This document shows positions 48,230 to 57,858 of a DNA stretch of 64,000 nt, one piece after another. Origin of the DNA: Fidelibacterota bacterium (GTDB lineage: Bacteria; Fidelibacterota; Fidelibacteria; Fidelibacterales; Fidelibacteraceae); assembly GCA_028716785.1 (NCBI GenBank), contig JAQUPD010000005.1, positions 1 to 64,000 on the forward strand. The letters are read 5' to 3'. Position 1 is the first letter of the stretch; every line of letters begins with the position of its first letter. Under the pieces are notes generated by a model, which saw only the letters and a program-made list of their open reading frames with translations, was not told where the DNA came from and searched no databases. A program made the position numbers and the translations under genes.

Positions 48230-48825
48230 CAGCTCGCTTAGCCATTCTCATTAGCGGGAGAGGCTCTAATATGTCGGCAATCCTCCATGAAACACAAGAA
48301 GGAATATTGAAAAACCTTGCTGAAATCGTTGTGGTTGTATCAAATGTCTGTTCTGCCCCTGGATTGGATATTGCCAGGGCTGCTGGAATTCCTGCGCTTT
48401 GCGTTCCCTCAGAAGGGAAAAAACGCCAGGAATTTGAAAAAGAACTCCTGAATGCCTTAGCTTCTTACCATCCTGATTATATTATTTTGGCTGGTTTTAT
48501 GAGAATTCTTACACCTTATGTTGTCCACCATTATCCTAATCGAATAGTAAATATTCATCCTGCTGATACTTCCCAGTTTAAAGGGATAGGAGCTTATAAA
48601 TGGGCTTTTGAGGAGGGGCTTGAAGAGACAAAAATTACAGTTCATCTGATTGATGAGGGTGTGGATACAGGGCCGGTGCTCGCTCAAAAGACGGTAGACC
48701 TTCGAGGAGCCACGACTCTGGAGGATGTTGAAGAACGAGGACTCGCAGTGGAGCATACGTTTTATAGTGAAGTGATTCGCGATATGCTGACGGGTAAAAT
48801 AAATATACAGGAGATAAAATCATAA
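48226..48825 (+). CDS. purN: Phosphoribosylglycinamide formyltransferase
   Basis: RLAILISGRGSNMSAIL; IILAGFMRILTPYVV; NIHPAD; DEGVDTGPVLAQ. Confidence 0.93.
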   Translation: MTARLAILISGRGSNMSAILHETQEGILKNLAEIVVVVSNVCSAPGLDIARAAGIPALCVPSEGKKRQEFEKELLNALASYHPDYIILAGFMRILTPYVVHHYPNRIVNIHPADTSQFKGIGAYKWAFEEGLEETKITVHLIDEGVDTGPVLAQKTVDLRGATTLEDVEERGLAVEHTFYSEVIRDMLTGKINIQEIKS

Positions 48826-50262
48826 ATGTGTGGTATCATTGGTATTATAGGCCGTGAGGATATTTCTGAGGAACTTATCAATGGCTTAACGGTGATTCAA
48901 CATCGGGGACAGGATGCTGCAGGCATTGTCACCTTGAATAGCCGTTTTAGAATGAAAAAAGGACAAGGACACGTTGATAAAGTTTTTCAGAATTTTGATA
49001 TTGAACAGTTTAGAGGGAAATGTGGACTTGGACATGTCCGCTATGCCACAATGGGATCAACCTTAGAAGTTGATGCCCAACCAATTGCAGTAAATTATCC
49101 CTATGGATTGGCAATGGTTCATAATGGAAATGTGATAAATTTTAAGGAAGTACGACAAAGGCTTTATGATGAAAATATGCGCCTTTTGGATACATCTAAT
49201 GATGTGGCGCTCATTCTCTATACCTTTGCAGCTCAACTGGAAAAGAAAGATCTGAAACATTTACACGTTGACGATATCTTTGATGTAGTTTTAGATGTCC
49301 AAAATTTGATTAAAGGGGCTTATTCTGCCTTAACCATTATTGCCAATAAAGGATTTTTAGCCTTTACCGATCCCTATGGTATTCGTCCTCTGGTGATGGG
49401 ACGCAAACTTACAGATCAAGGCGTTGTATATGCCTTTGCGTCAGAAACGGTTGTTTTTGATTATTTGGGATATGAAATGGTTCGAGACTTGCAAGCTGGT
49501 GAAGCAATTTTTATTGATAATGAGATGAATGTCCACTCGAAAATTTTAAAACAGGAAAAACAAGCATTTTGCGTATTTGAATATATTTATTTTGCTCGAG
49601 AAGATTCGGTCTTCCATCATCGTTTGGTGGCAAGTGAACGGGTTAAAATGGGGAAAAAATTAGCAAAATCTTTCAAAGAAGCTCATATTGATCCCGATAT
49701 TATCATTGATGTACCAAGTTCAGCCTATTTTTTTGCTTCCGGCTTAGCAGAAGAAGTCAAAATTCCTTATCGAAGGGGACTTGCAAAAAATCAGTTTGTT
49801 GGTCGTAGTTTTATCACTCCAACTCAAAAAGAACGTGAAAATGTGGTTAAACAAAAACTAAATCCCATTAAAGATATTATTAAAGGGCGGAAAGTTGCTG
49901 TTGTGGATGATTCTATTGTTCGTGGCACAACATCCAGACACATTATTCATCTTTTACAGGAATATGGTGCAGATAAAGTCTATTTTATTTCTGCGTCACC
50001 TCCCATAAAATTTCCTTGTATTTATGGCATTGATATGTCCGTTCGAAAAGAAATGGTTGCATCTCATTATGATGATCCTCAAGAAATTGCCCGTGTTATT
50101 GGAGCGGATGCTGTGGTTTATCAAAAATTAGAGGATCTCCAAGAACTTTATCATGATTTACCCATTTGTGATGCCTGTTTTTCAGGGAATTATCCCACAG
50201 GCATTACTCCCGATATTCTCAAACACATTGAACTAGAAAAGATAAATTCGGACCGAAATTAA
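48826..50262 (+). CDS. purF: Amidophosphoribosyltransferase
   Basis: MCGIIGIIGRED with Cys2 nucleophile; IQHRGQDAAGIVT; VAVVDDSIVRGTTS. Confidence 0.95.
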   Translation: MCGIIGIIGREDISEELINGLTVIQHRGQDAAGIVTLNSRFRMKKGQGHVDKVFQNFDIEQFRGKCGLGHVRYATMGSTLEVDAQPIAVNYPYGLAMVHNGNVINFKEVRQRLYDENMRLLDTSNDVALILYTFAAQLEKKDLKHLHVDDIFDVVLDVQNLIKGAYSALTIIANKGFLAFTDPYGIRPLVMGRKLTDQGVVYAFASETVVFDYLGYEMVRDLQAGEAIFIDNEMNVHSKILKQEKQAFCVFEYIYFAREDSVFHHRLVASERVKMGKKLAKSFKEAHIDPDIIIDVPSSAYFFASGLAEEVKIPYRRGLAKNQFVGRSFITPTQKERENVVKQKLNPIKDIIKGRKVAVVDDSIVRGTTSRHIIHLLQEYGADKVYFISASPPIKFPCIYGIDMSVRKEMVASHYDDPQEIARVIGADAVVYQKLEDLQELYHDLPICDACFSGNYPTGITPDILKHIELEKINSDRN

Positions 50263-50266
50263 GGCG

Positions 50267-51550
50267 ATGCATCAGAAAATTCTCTTGAAAAATGGAACAC
50301 TTCTTTATCCTCATGGCGCCATGAAGAAAGAGGATTTGATGATTGAAAATGGGAAAATTAGAGAAATAGATAACTCCCTTTCTGTTTATTCAGGTATTCA
50401 TGAGATTGATGTTACAGGTGGATTGCTTTTACCGGGAATGATAGACCCCCATGTCCATTTTCGGGAACCGGGTTTTCTTGAAAAAGAAGGGATTGACAAT
50501 GGTTCTAAAGCAGCTATAAAGGGGGGTGTAACAACAGTTTTTGATATGCCAAATACGAATCCTCCTTGCGATAATTTACAAGCGTTTGAGGAAAAACGGA
50601 GCCTTTTTCAGGAAAAGTCATTTGTAAATTGGGGACTCCATTATATGGCGTCACCCACGATGGGAATGCTTCCAGAAAAAGCACTTTCTGCAAAAATATA
50701 TATGGCTCGTTCATCATCACAATCTGCCTGGAATGATTTCAATTCCTTAAAAACTATTTTTCAAAAATCTCCGTGTGTCACCATTCATGGGGAAGATGAA
50801 AAATATTTTATCCATAATCCCTGTCATTCTCATCGGCGTCCCCGAAAAGCAATTCAAGAAGCACTAAAAACTATCAAAGATGTCTTAATAAATCTTTCAG
50901 AGGATGAACGTCCCCGTGTGATTTTATGTCATGCTTCAACAGTGGATGATGTTTCTTGGCTAAAGGAGATGAAAGCAAAGGGATTTGATGTGTGGGGAGA
51001 AACAGCTCCCCATTATCTGTGGTTTACAGCCGACGATGAAGAAAAATATGGGGCGAAGTATCAGGTGAATCCCCCTTTAAGAAATTCTCAAGATCGAGAA
51101 GCTCTTCGTCAGGCAGTTAAAGAGGGGATTCTTGATTTTATTGGGACGGATCATGCCCCCCATACACCAGCTGAAAAAGCAAGTTCAAATCCTCCTTCTG
51201 GAATCCCTGGTATCGAATGGGCTATGCCCGCCATTTTGGAACTGGCAGAACAGCAAATAATACCCTGGTCTCGCATTATTCCCTTGATTTATTCAAAAAG
51301 TTGCCAATGCTATAAGTTGTCAGGTTATTCTGGCCTTAATTCAGGTGGATGGGCAAACGTGGTGGTTTTGAAAAAAACCAAAAAATTTTCAGATACACTT
51401 GTTACGAAAGCAGGGTATAATCCGTATGAACATCTCAGGTTAACGTATTCTGTTGATAAAGTTTTTGTAAATGGTAATCTTGTGTATGATGAAGGGCAGT
51501 TTAAAAATCTTGAGAAAGGGAAGGAGATTGTGCGTGCTTTCAGCGACTAA
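50267..51550 (+). CDS. pyrC: Dihydroorotase
   Basis: GMIDPHVHFREPGFLEKEGIDNGSKAAIKGGVTTVFDMPNTNPP; GTDHAPHTPAEKA. Confidence 0.92.
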   Translation: MHQKILLKNGTLLYPHGAMKKEDLMIENGKIREIDNSLSVYSGIHEIDVTGGLLLPGMIDPHVHFREPGFLEKEGIDNGSKAAIKGGVTTVFDMPNTNPPCDNLQAFEEKRSLFQEKSFVNWGLHYMASPTMGMLPEKALSAKIYMARSSSQSAWNDFNSLKTIFQKSPCVTIHGEDEKYFIHNPCHSHRRPRKAIQEALKTIKDVLINLSEDERPRVILCHASTVDDVSWLKEMKAKGFDVWGETAPHYLWFTADDEEKYGAKYQVNPPLRNSQDREALRQAVKEGILDFIGTDHAPHTPAEKASSNPPSGIPGIEWAMPAILELAEQQIIPWSRIIPLIYSKSCQCYKLSGYSGLNSGGWANVVVLKKTKKFSDTLVTKAGYNPYEHLRLTYSVDKVFVNGNLVYDEGQFKNLEKGKEIVRAFSD

Positions 51551-52148
51551 AAGTCAATTTATCGATTGTTTGATACAAGAAAAAGTTCTGAAATTTGGAG
51601 ATTATATTTTGAAATCGGGGATGAGATCCCCCTTTTTTTTAAACTTTGGTAATATTGCTTCGTCGGAAGCACTCAAAAGAACAGGGAAACTTTTTGCAAC
51701 CACCCTTTCTGATTTTTTTCCCAAGGCAACCCATGTGTATGGGCCACCCTATAAAGGAATTTCTTTAGCAACCGCCACAGTGATAATGCATCAAAATCCC
51801 AATCTCGCCATGTTTTATAGTCGTAAAGAGGAAAAAGGTCATGGCGAAAAGGGAATTTTTATTGGAAACACACCCGATGTAAACAGTACTGTTGTTATGA
51901 TTGATGATGTTATGACCACGGGAGAAACAAAACTTCAAGCCATAACACTTCTTGAAGAAACATTTCCAATAAAGGTAGCAGGGATTATCGTCGCGGTAGA
52001 CCGACGTCGTGAACAAGAGAGGGAAGAATTCTCCATTCCCCTTAAAGCAATTCTTGATCTTGTTGATTTCATAGACTATTTAAAAATAAAAGACCCAGCA
52101 CAGGCAGACATACTCAATGCGTTTTATAAGGGGGTAAATCATGGATAA
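51534..52148 (+). CDS. pyrE: Orotate phosphoribosyltransferase
   Basis: KFGDYILKSGMRSPFFLNFG; YGPPYKGISLATATV; VVMIDDVMTTGETK; GTG start. Confidence 0.92.
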   Translation: MLSATKSQFIDCLIQEKVLKFGDYILKSGMRSPFFLNFGNIASSEALKRTGKLFATTLSDFFPKATHVYGPPYKGISLATATVIMHQNPNLAMFYSRKEEKGHGEKGIFIGNTPDVNSTVVMIDDVMTTGETKLQAITLLEETFPIKVAGIIVAVDRRREQEREEFSIPLKAILDLVDFIDYLKIKDPAQADILNAFYKGVNHG

Positions 52149-52866
52149 AACTTTTAAAGTTATTCCTGCTTTAGATTTAATTGACCTTGATAAACTTGAG
52201 TCTCTTATCCAGGCGATTGATGATCATCCACTGATATATGGTTATAAGATTGGTTTTTCCCTTGGACTTACGTATGGTTTAATTCGCGTGTGTAAATTAC
52301 TCCAAAAACATACGGCAAAGCCCCTTATCTATGACCATCAAAAAGCGGCGACAGATATTCCTGAAACAGGCGAGCTTTTTGCAGATGTCATGAAATTTTC
52401 GGGGATTACCGAAGTGATTATTTTCCCTTTGGCTGGCCCTGAAACTTTAAAGGCATGGATTGATGCCTTGCAGGATAAAGCCTTGAAAGTAATTGTCGGC
52501 GGCATTATGACTCATCCGGGATTTTTGGAATCAGAAGGGGGATTTATTCGAGATTTAGCGGCAATCAAAATCTATCAACAAGCTTTTGATAAAAATGTCC
52601 GTGATTTTGTAGTTCCCCTCACAAAACCTGAGATAACCAAAAAGATATATTCTGAGGTAGGATTGGATGATACTTGTACCTTTTATTCTCCAGGATATGG
52701 TAAACAGGGTGGTAACCTGGCAAATTTTAGCTATATCAAAAGCCATTATTTAATAATTGGACGCTCCTTGTTAAATGTAGAAGATCCTGCGTTATATTTG
52801 GATGAGGTATCGAAGCAAATAAATTTGTTAAATAAATTCAACAGGGGTAAAAATGAAAAAGCATGA
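52141..52866 (+). CDS. pyrF: Orotidine-5'-phosphate decarboxylase-like protein with non-canonical active-site spacing
   Basis: VIPALDLIDLDKLE; LIYDHQKAATDIPETGELFADVM; VVGGIMTHPGFLE; IIGRSLLNVEDP; located between pyrE and pyrB. Confidence 0.82.
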   Translation: MDKTFKVIPALDLIDLDKLESLIQAIDDHPLIYGYKIGFSLGLTYGLIRVCKLLQKHTAKPLIYDHQKAATDIPETGELFADVMKFSGITEVIIFPLAGPETLKAWIDALQDKALKVIVGGIMTHPGFLESEGGFIRDLAAIKIYQQAFDKNVRDFVVPLTKPEITKKIYSEVGLDDTCTFYSPGYGKQGGNLANFSYIKSHYLIIGRSLLNVEDPALYLDEVSKQINLLNKFNRGKNEKA

Positions 52867-53776
52867 CCTAATTTCAATGCATGATTTAACGGTAGATGAT
52901 ATTCAAATCTATTTGAATACTGCTGCCCGTGTGGAAGAAATTCCCCTAAAAGATCGGTTCACCTTGTTGCAAGGAAAAATTATGGCCTCGCTTTTTTTTG
53001 AAGCAAGCACACGAACTCGGTTGAGCTTTGAAGCAGCAATGTATCGTTTAGGAGGAAATGTCATTGGCTTTGCGGAACAAGCAGCAACTTCTATCTCAAA
53101 AGGTGAATCGTTTTCAGATACAATCCATACGGTTGAAAATTATGCCGATGTCATTGTAATTCGTCACCCCAAAGAGGGAACATCCCGTCATGCCGCTCAA
53201 ATCAGTTATTTGCCTGTCATTAATGCTGGCGATGGGACCAATCAACATCCTACACAAACACTTCTTGATCTTTATACGATTGTTAAAAGTTTTAAAAAAA
53301 TTGAAGGATTAAGAATTGCTTTTGTAGGGGATTTAAAATACTCACGGACAGTTCATTCACTGCTTCAAGCATTGATAAAATTCCGTGTGAATGAATTTAT
53401 GTTGGTATCTCCTGATTCTTTATGTCTTCCGGAATATTTAAAGCGTATTGAGACGGATTTTCCTGTGACATTTGTTGAAACCCGGCATCTTGAAGATGCA
53501 ATTCCCTATGCAGATATTATTTATATGACGCGCATTCAACGGGAACGCTTTCCCGATCAAATCGAATATGAAAAGGTTAAAGATTCTTATTGCTTAAATG
53601 CCAAAATGCTAAAGGTTGCCCAGAATACGTTAAAAATCCTCCATCCCTTACCACGCGTGAATGAAATTGCTCCAGATGTAGATGAAACGCCCCATGCGGA
53701 ATATTTTCAGCAGGTCAAAAATGGACTTATTATGCGGCAAGCAATTTTATTATATGTTTTTGAGGTACAACTATGA
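52853..53776 (+). CDS. pyrB: Aspartate carbamoyltransferase catalytic subunit
   Basis: FFEASTRTRLSFEAAMYRLGG; GDGTNQHPTQTLLDLYTI; HPLPRVNEI. Confidence 0.95.
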   Translation: MKKHDLISMHDLTVDDIQIYLNTAARVEEIPLKDRFTLLQGKIMASLFFEASTRTRLSFEAAMYRLGGNVIGFAEQAATSISKGESFSDTIHTVENYADVIVIRHPKEGTSRHAAQISYLPVINAGDGTNQHPTQTLLDLYTIVKSFKKIEGLRIAFVGDLKYSRTVHSLLQALIKFRVNEFMLVSPDSLCLPEYLKRIETDFPVTFVETRHLEDAIPYADIIYMTRIQRERFPDQIEYEKVKDSYCLNAKMLKVAQNTLKILHPLPRVNEIAPDVDETPHAEYFQQVKNGLIMRQAILLYVFEVQL

Positions 53777-54243
53777 GCAATAAAAAAATTCAAATGATTC
53801 CGAAAATTGAATGTGGAATCGTAATAGATCATATTCCTGCAGGGGATGGGATACGTATTTTGGAAATTCTTCAACGCGATCCGGGACTAAAAAATGTCCC
53901 CATTACCTTTGGAATGAACTATCAGAGCAATAAACTGGGTACAAAGGATATGCTCAAGATTCAAAAAGAGGATTTATGTGAACGAACAATCCAACACATT
54001 TCCTTAGTCTCGCCAGGTGTTACTATCAAAAGAATCCGAAATTTTGAAGTAGTGGAAAAAGTGTCTATTCAACCGCCAATAGACTTAATCAATCTTCTTA
54101 AATGTTTAAATCCTGGATGTATTTCCCAAAATGAACCAGGATTAAAGACTCATTTTGTCTTGAGTGATCCTGAAAACAAGCGCGTAACCTGTGTATATTG
54201 TGAACGAGAATTTTTTATTAACGAATTATCCCCTATTATATGA
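53773..54243 (+). CDS. pyrI: Aspartate carbamoyltransferase regulatory subunit
   Basis: GIVIDHIPAGDGIRILEIL; CLNPGCI...VTCVYCE zinc site. Confidence 0.94.
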   Translation: MSNKKIQMIPKIECGIVIDHIPAGDGIRILEILQRDPGLKNVPITFGMNYQSNKLGTKDMLKIQKEDLCERTIQHISLVSPGVTIKRIRNFEVVEKVSIQPPIDLINLLKCLNPGCISQNEPGLKTHFVLSDPENKRVTCVYCEREFFINELSPII

Positions 54244-54250
54244 GAGCACA

Positions 54251-55174
54251 ATGTCAGATCTTCTTGAAACTCTTTTCCTTTCCAAGATATATCAATCACC
54301 GCTTGTTTTAGCATCGGGAGTTTTAGGACTGACGGCAGATTCTATGAGGCGAGTGTTAGAAGCGGGTGCAGGTGCCGTTACAACAAAATCTTTTGGACTT
54401 GAACCCCGAAAGGGGCATGCGTGTCCTGTTATTTTGCCCTACCATAGCGGTTTGCTGAATGCAGTGGGTCTTTCCAATCCTGGTGTAGATGAGATGGTAA
54501 AAGAGATAAAAAAACTTCATCAAGAAAGCAAAGGTGGAATTTTTGCATCTGTTTTTGGCAAAACCCCTGAAGATTTTGGAGAGGTCACGAAAAAAGCATG
54601 TGAAGCCACTCCGGATTTGATTGAAGTCAATGTGTCATGCCCAAATGTTGCCTCTGAATTTGGTGCTCCTTTTGGTGCTGATGAGTTTAGTGTGGCTAAC
54701 ATTACACGTATCGTAAAAAAGGCTGCGGGGGATGTTCCCATAAGTATAAAATTGACCATTCATTGTCCTTCAATAGAAAAAATGGCACGCGTATGTGAAG
54801 AAAATGGTGCCGATGCCCTTACTGCTATTAATACAGTTGGTCCGGGGATGTTGATTGATACAGGGGTGATGAAACCGATTTTAGCCAATAAAGTGGGCGG
54901 TGTATCAGGCCCAGCTATTTTCCCTTTGGCGTTAAAAGCGGTTTGGGAAATTTGTGCAAATTCTTCTTTACCTATCATTGCTACAGGAGGTGTAAGAACC
55001 GCTGATGAAGCACTTCAAATGATCATGGCAGGAGCAACAATGGTGAGTATAGGTTCTGGCATTTATTACAAGGATATTGAAATCTTCACTCATATCAATC
55101 AAGACCTCACAGCGTGGATGGAAGCCAGACATATTCACTCACTTGAAACCATCCGAGGTGCAGCTCTTGAGTGA
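54251..55174 (+). CDS. pyrD: Dihydroorotate dehydrogenase
   Basis: LASGVLGLTADSMRRVLEAGAGAVTTKSFG; EVNVSCPNVASEFG; IATGGVRTADEALQMIMAGATMV. Confidence 0.93.
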   Translation: MSDLLETLFLSKIYQSPLVLASGVLGLTADSMRRVLEAGAGAVTTKSFGLEPRKGHACPVILPYHSGLLNAVGLSNPGVDEMVKEIKKLHQESKGGIFASVFGKTPEDFGEVTKKACEATPDLIEVNVSCPNVASEFGAPFGADEFSVANITRIVKKAAGDVPISIKLTIHCPSIEKMARVCEENGADALTAINTVGPGMLIDTGVMKPILANKVGGVSGPAIFPLALKAVWEICANSSLPIIATGGVRTADEALQMIMAGATMVSIGSGIYYKDIEIFTHINQDLTAWMEARHIHSLETIRGAALE

Positions 55175-55178
55175 TTTT

Positions 55179-55952
55179 ATGAAAACATTTCCTGTGATTG
55201 ATATAAAACATCACTCAGCTGAGATAAAAAGTATCTATTTTAAACAGATTGAACCGGATATTTATCCAGGACAATTTTTTAATGTGTGGCTTCCTGGTGT
55301 TGATGAAAAGCCTTTTTCTATTTCTGATGTCTTTCAGGGGATTATGGAAATTACGGTAAAAGCTGTTGGACCTTTTACTCGGGCTTTAGTCGCTGTTGAG
55401 CGAGGTGATTTTATTGGTCTGCGAGGACCCTTTGGAACACACTTTACCTTTCATCATCATGCGTTACTTGTCGGCGGAGGTATGGGAATCGTTCCCCTTC
55501 GGTATTTGGCAAGGATGCTTCGTCAACAAGGATTTCATTTTGAAATTTTATTAGGGGCTCGTTGCGAAAAGGAAATTCCCTTTCAAAATGATTTTTCTGA
55601 ATGGGCTCCCACCACCTTTGTTACAGAAGATGGATCGCTTGGTTATCAAGGACAGGTAACCGAGTATATACACGAGAAAATTCGGGAAAGTAAGTTGTCT
55701 TTTATTTATTCAGCTGGGCCAGAAGCAATGCTAATTCGTGTGATGGAAGAAGCAAAAAAAGCTGGGTTGAATTATGAAATTAGTTTCGAGCGCTATATGA
55801 AGTGTGGTATTGGTATTTGTGGCCAATGTGTTGTGAATGGGTCAGGAATCCGCCTTTGTAAAGAAGGCCCTGTTTTATCACGGAATATGGCAGAAACGGT
55901 GACGGAATGGGGCATACCACATAGGGATGCTACAGGTAAACGAAAGGTTTGA
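55179..55952 (+). CDS. pyrK: Dihydroorotate dehydrogenase electron-transfer subunit (FAD/[2Fe-2S])
   Basis: GDFIGLRGPFGTHF; LLVGGGMGIVPLRYLA; KCGIGICGQCVVNGSGIRLCKEGPVL cysteine motif. Confidence 0.88.
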   Translation: MKTFPVIDIKHHSAEIKSIYFKQIEPDIYPGQFFNVWLPGVDEKPFSISDVFQGIMEITVKAVGPFTRALVAVERGDFIGLRGPFGTHFTFHHHALLVGGGMGIVPLRYLARMLRQQGFHFEILLGARCEKEIPFQNDFSEWAPTTFVTEDGSLGYQGQVTEYIHEKIRESKLSFIYSAGPEAMLIRVMEEAKKAGLNYEISFERYMKCGIGICGQCVVNGSGIRLCKEGPVLSRNMAETVTEWGIPHRDATGKRKV

Positions 55953-56081
55953 CTAAGTGGTGCACATGAGAGAACGTTCTCCTTTTATAAGATCGATGTT
56001 TAAATTTAAAAAAATTGACCCTTAGCTTTCAAAATCTTCTTTTCATAGCTAATTGTTCAACTTTTATCAGTATAAAAAGGC

Positions 56082-56102
56082 ATCCCTCTGTGTAAGAGGG
56101 AT
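56082..56102 (-). terminator. Rho-independent terminator for the spm pair (minus)
   Basis: ATCCCTCT-loop-AGAGGGAT; minus-strand T-run follows. Confidence 0.6.
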
Positions 56103-56164
56103 ACCCGATGATACAAAAGTTTATTTTACCACTTAAGGGTTTAACAAAAGTTTATATCTGGCTA

Positions 56165-56701
56165 TTAACCAAAAATAATGTTTGTTATAATAACAGAAGA
56201 GATAATACCAGCCAAATCTGCTGTTAGGCCAGCAGGTACGGCATGGCGGGAATTTGTGACAGAAACTGAGCCAAAATAAACAGCAAGGATGTAGAAGGTT
56301 GTTTCTGTAGATCCCATCATAATTGATGCCATCCTACCAATGGTAGAATCGGGTCCATGGGTTGTCACTAGTTCAGTAAGGATTCCTAATGCCCCACTTC
56401 CAGAAAGGGGACGCATAAATGCCAAGGGGAGAACTTCGGCGGGCATGCCAATAAGATTGGTAAGAGGACTTACAATCCATGATAAAACTTGCATAGCACC
56501 AGAGGTACGGAAAATACTAATAGCTGCAAAAATAGCGACGAGAAAGGGAATAATATGAATTGCAACATCAAATCCTTCTTTTGCTCCTACGGTAAAGACT
56601 TCATAGACTTTAACACCTTTGCGATAACCATAAAGGGGAATTAAGACAATAATGACTGGAATAGCAAGGGTTGAAATAACATTTAATATGGTTTCAAACA
56701 T
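56165..56701 (-). CDS. spmB: SpmB-like nucleoside-recognition (Gate) domain protein
   Basis: IPVIIVLIPLYGYRKGVKVYEVFTVGAKEGF; MMGSTETTFYILAVYFG. Confidence 0.9.
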   Translation of the reverse strand: MFETILNVISTLAIPVIIVLIPLYGYRKGVKVYEVFTVGAKEGFDVAIHIIPFLVAIFAAISIFRTSGAMQVLSWIVSPLTNLIGMPAEVLPLAFMRPLSGSGALGILTELVTTHGPDSTIGRMASIMMGSTETTFYILAVYFGSVSVTNSRHAVPAGLTADLAGIISSVIITNIIFG

Positions 56702-57419
56702 GGGTTATCTCCTTATCATTTTCTGAGTTTTTAGCATCCATTTTTTCGTCTATTTCTCGTTTATCATTTTCTTCGGGGCTTTCCGGATACCGATAGCGTG
56801 GGAGTTTTTCAAGAATCTTTGTCATGATAATAGCAACAGTTGTGGAAATACCCGTTGCTAAAATAACTGGTGCAATAATTTCGGCAGGATTTTTTGAATT
56901 TGCAGCAGCACGAATTCCAATGATTGTGGCAGGAATAATGGTAACACTGGATGTACTTATGGCCATTAACATACACATTGCGTTAGATGCCGTATTTTTA
57001 ATTTTATTTAATGTCTGCAACTCACGCATTGCTTTAAGCCCCAAAGGTGTTGCAGAATTTCCAAGCCCCAACATGCTTGCAGCAATCGCCATGATAATTG
57101 CTCCCATCGCTGGATGATCGGGAGGAACCTCCGGAAAAAGACGAATCGTAATGGGTTTTACAGCCCGCGCAATAATTTTTATAAGTCCGGATTCTTCGGC
57201 AATTTTCATAATTCCAAGCCATAAAGTCATAATCCCAATGAGTCCAAAGGCCATGGTTACAGCAAATTTCACCGAATCGAAAACACCAGATGTTAAAACA
57301 TTAAGGGGTTCTAATGTGGGGTTCCAAAGAATTGATCCATCAACAAAATCGACAAGACAATCAACCGATGCAATAACGATGCCGATGATTATCATGGCAA
57401 GCCAAATGACATTAATCAA
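56694..57419 (-). CDS. spmA: SpmA-like nucleoside-recognition (Gate) domain protein
   Basis: GNSATPLGLKAMRELQTLN; MCMLMAISTSSVTIIPATIIGIR. Confidence 0.9.
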   Translation of the reverse strand: MINVIWLAMIIIGIVIASVDCLVDFVDGSILWNPTLEPLNVLTSGVFDSVKFAVTMAFGLIGIMTLWLGIMKIAEESGLIKIIARAVKPITIRLFPEVPPDHPAMGAIIMAIAASMLGLGNSATPLGLKAMRELQTLNKIKNTASNAMCMLMAISTSSVTIIPATIIGIRAAANSKNPAEIIAPVILATGISTTVAIIMTKILEKLPRYRYPESPEENDKREIDEKMDAKNSENDKEITHV

Positions 57420-57741
57420 GAGTAGTCTCCTTTAGTTATGATTGGTTAATTTTATTTCAATTCTAACTAATTTAAAAATAAATCATCCGATTATCTTCCA
57501 TTTATTCTGTTCCTGGCCTAAACTGTTATTTAATATTTTTGCAAAAATGTAGTAATTTTGTAGTAAAGAATTTGAAAAATATTTTTTTAAATTCTTTAGA
57601 TAAAATTAGCGCTTTCATGAACCACTATACAGAAAATAACACATCTCAATTCAAACGTTTAACGAAACTGTTACGATATCTTTTTATTTTAGTTGAACAA
57701 CGACAAAACATTTTTTAGTCAAAGTACGTTTTCCTTTCCAG

Positions 57742-57769
57742 AAAAGAGCCCCTGTACAGGGGCTCTTTT
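57742..57769. terminator. Palindromic terminator downstream of uvrA
   Basis: AAAAGAGCCCCTGTACAGGGGCTCTTTT, perfect palindrome with T/A flanks. Confidence 0.8.
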
Positions 57770-57858
57770 TGGTATGTCGAAAATTTTTTAATATAACACA
57801 GTACACTCACCCTTTTTCTTATTCTTTATGGATTAAAAATTTTATTCCAAAAATGATT

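Noticed and set aside
54191-54250. Upstream 20-codon extension of pyrD from the ORF track
   Set aside because: Overlaps the pyrI zinc-site coding sequence; ATG 54251 gives the expected N-terminus.
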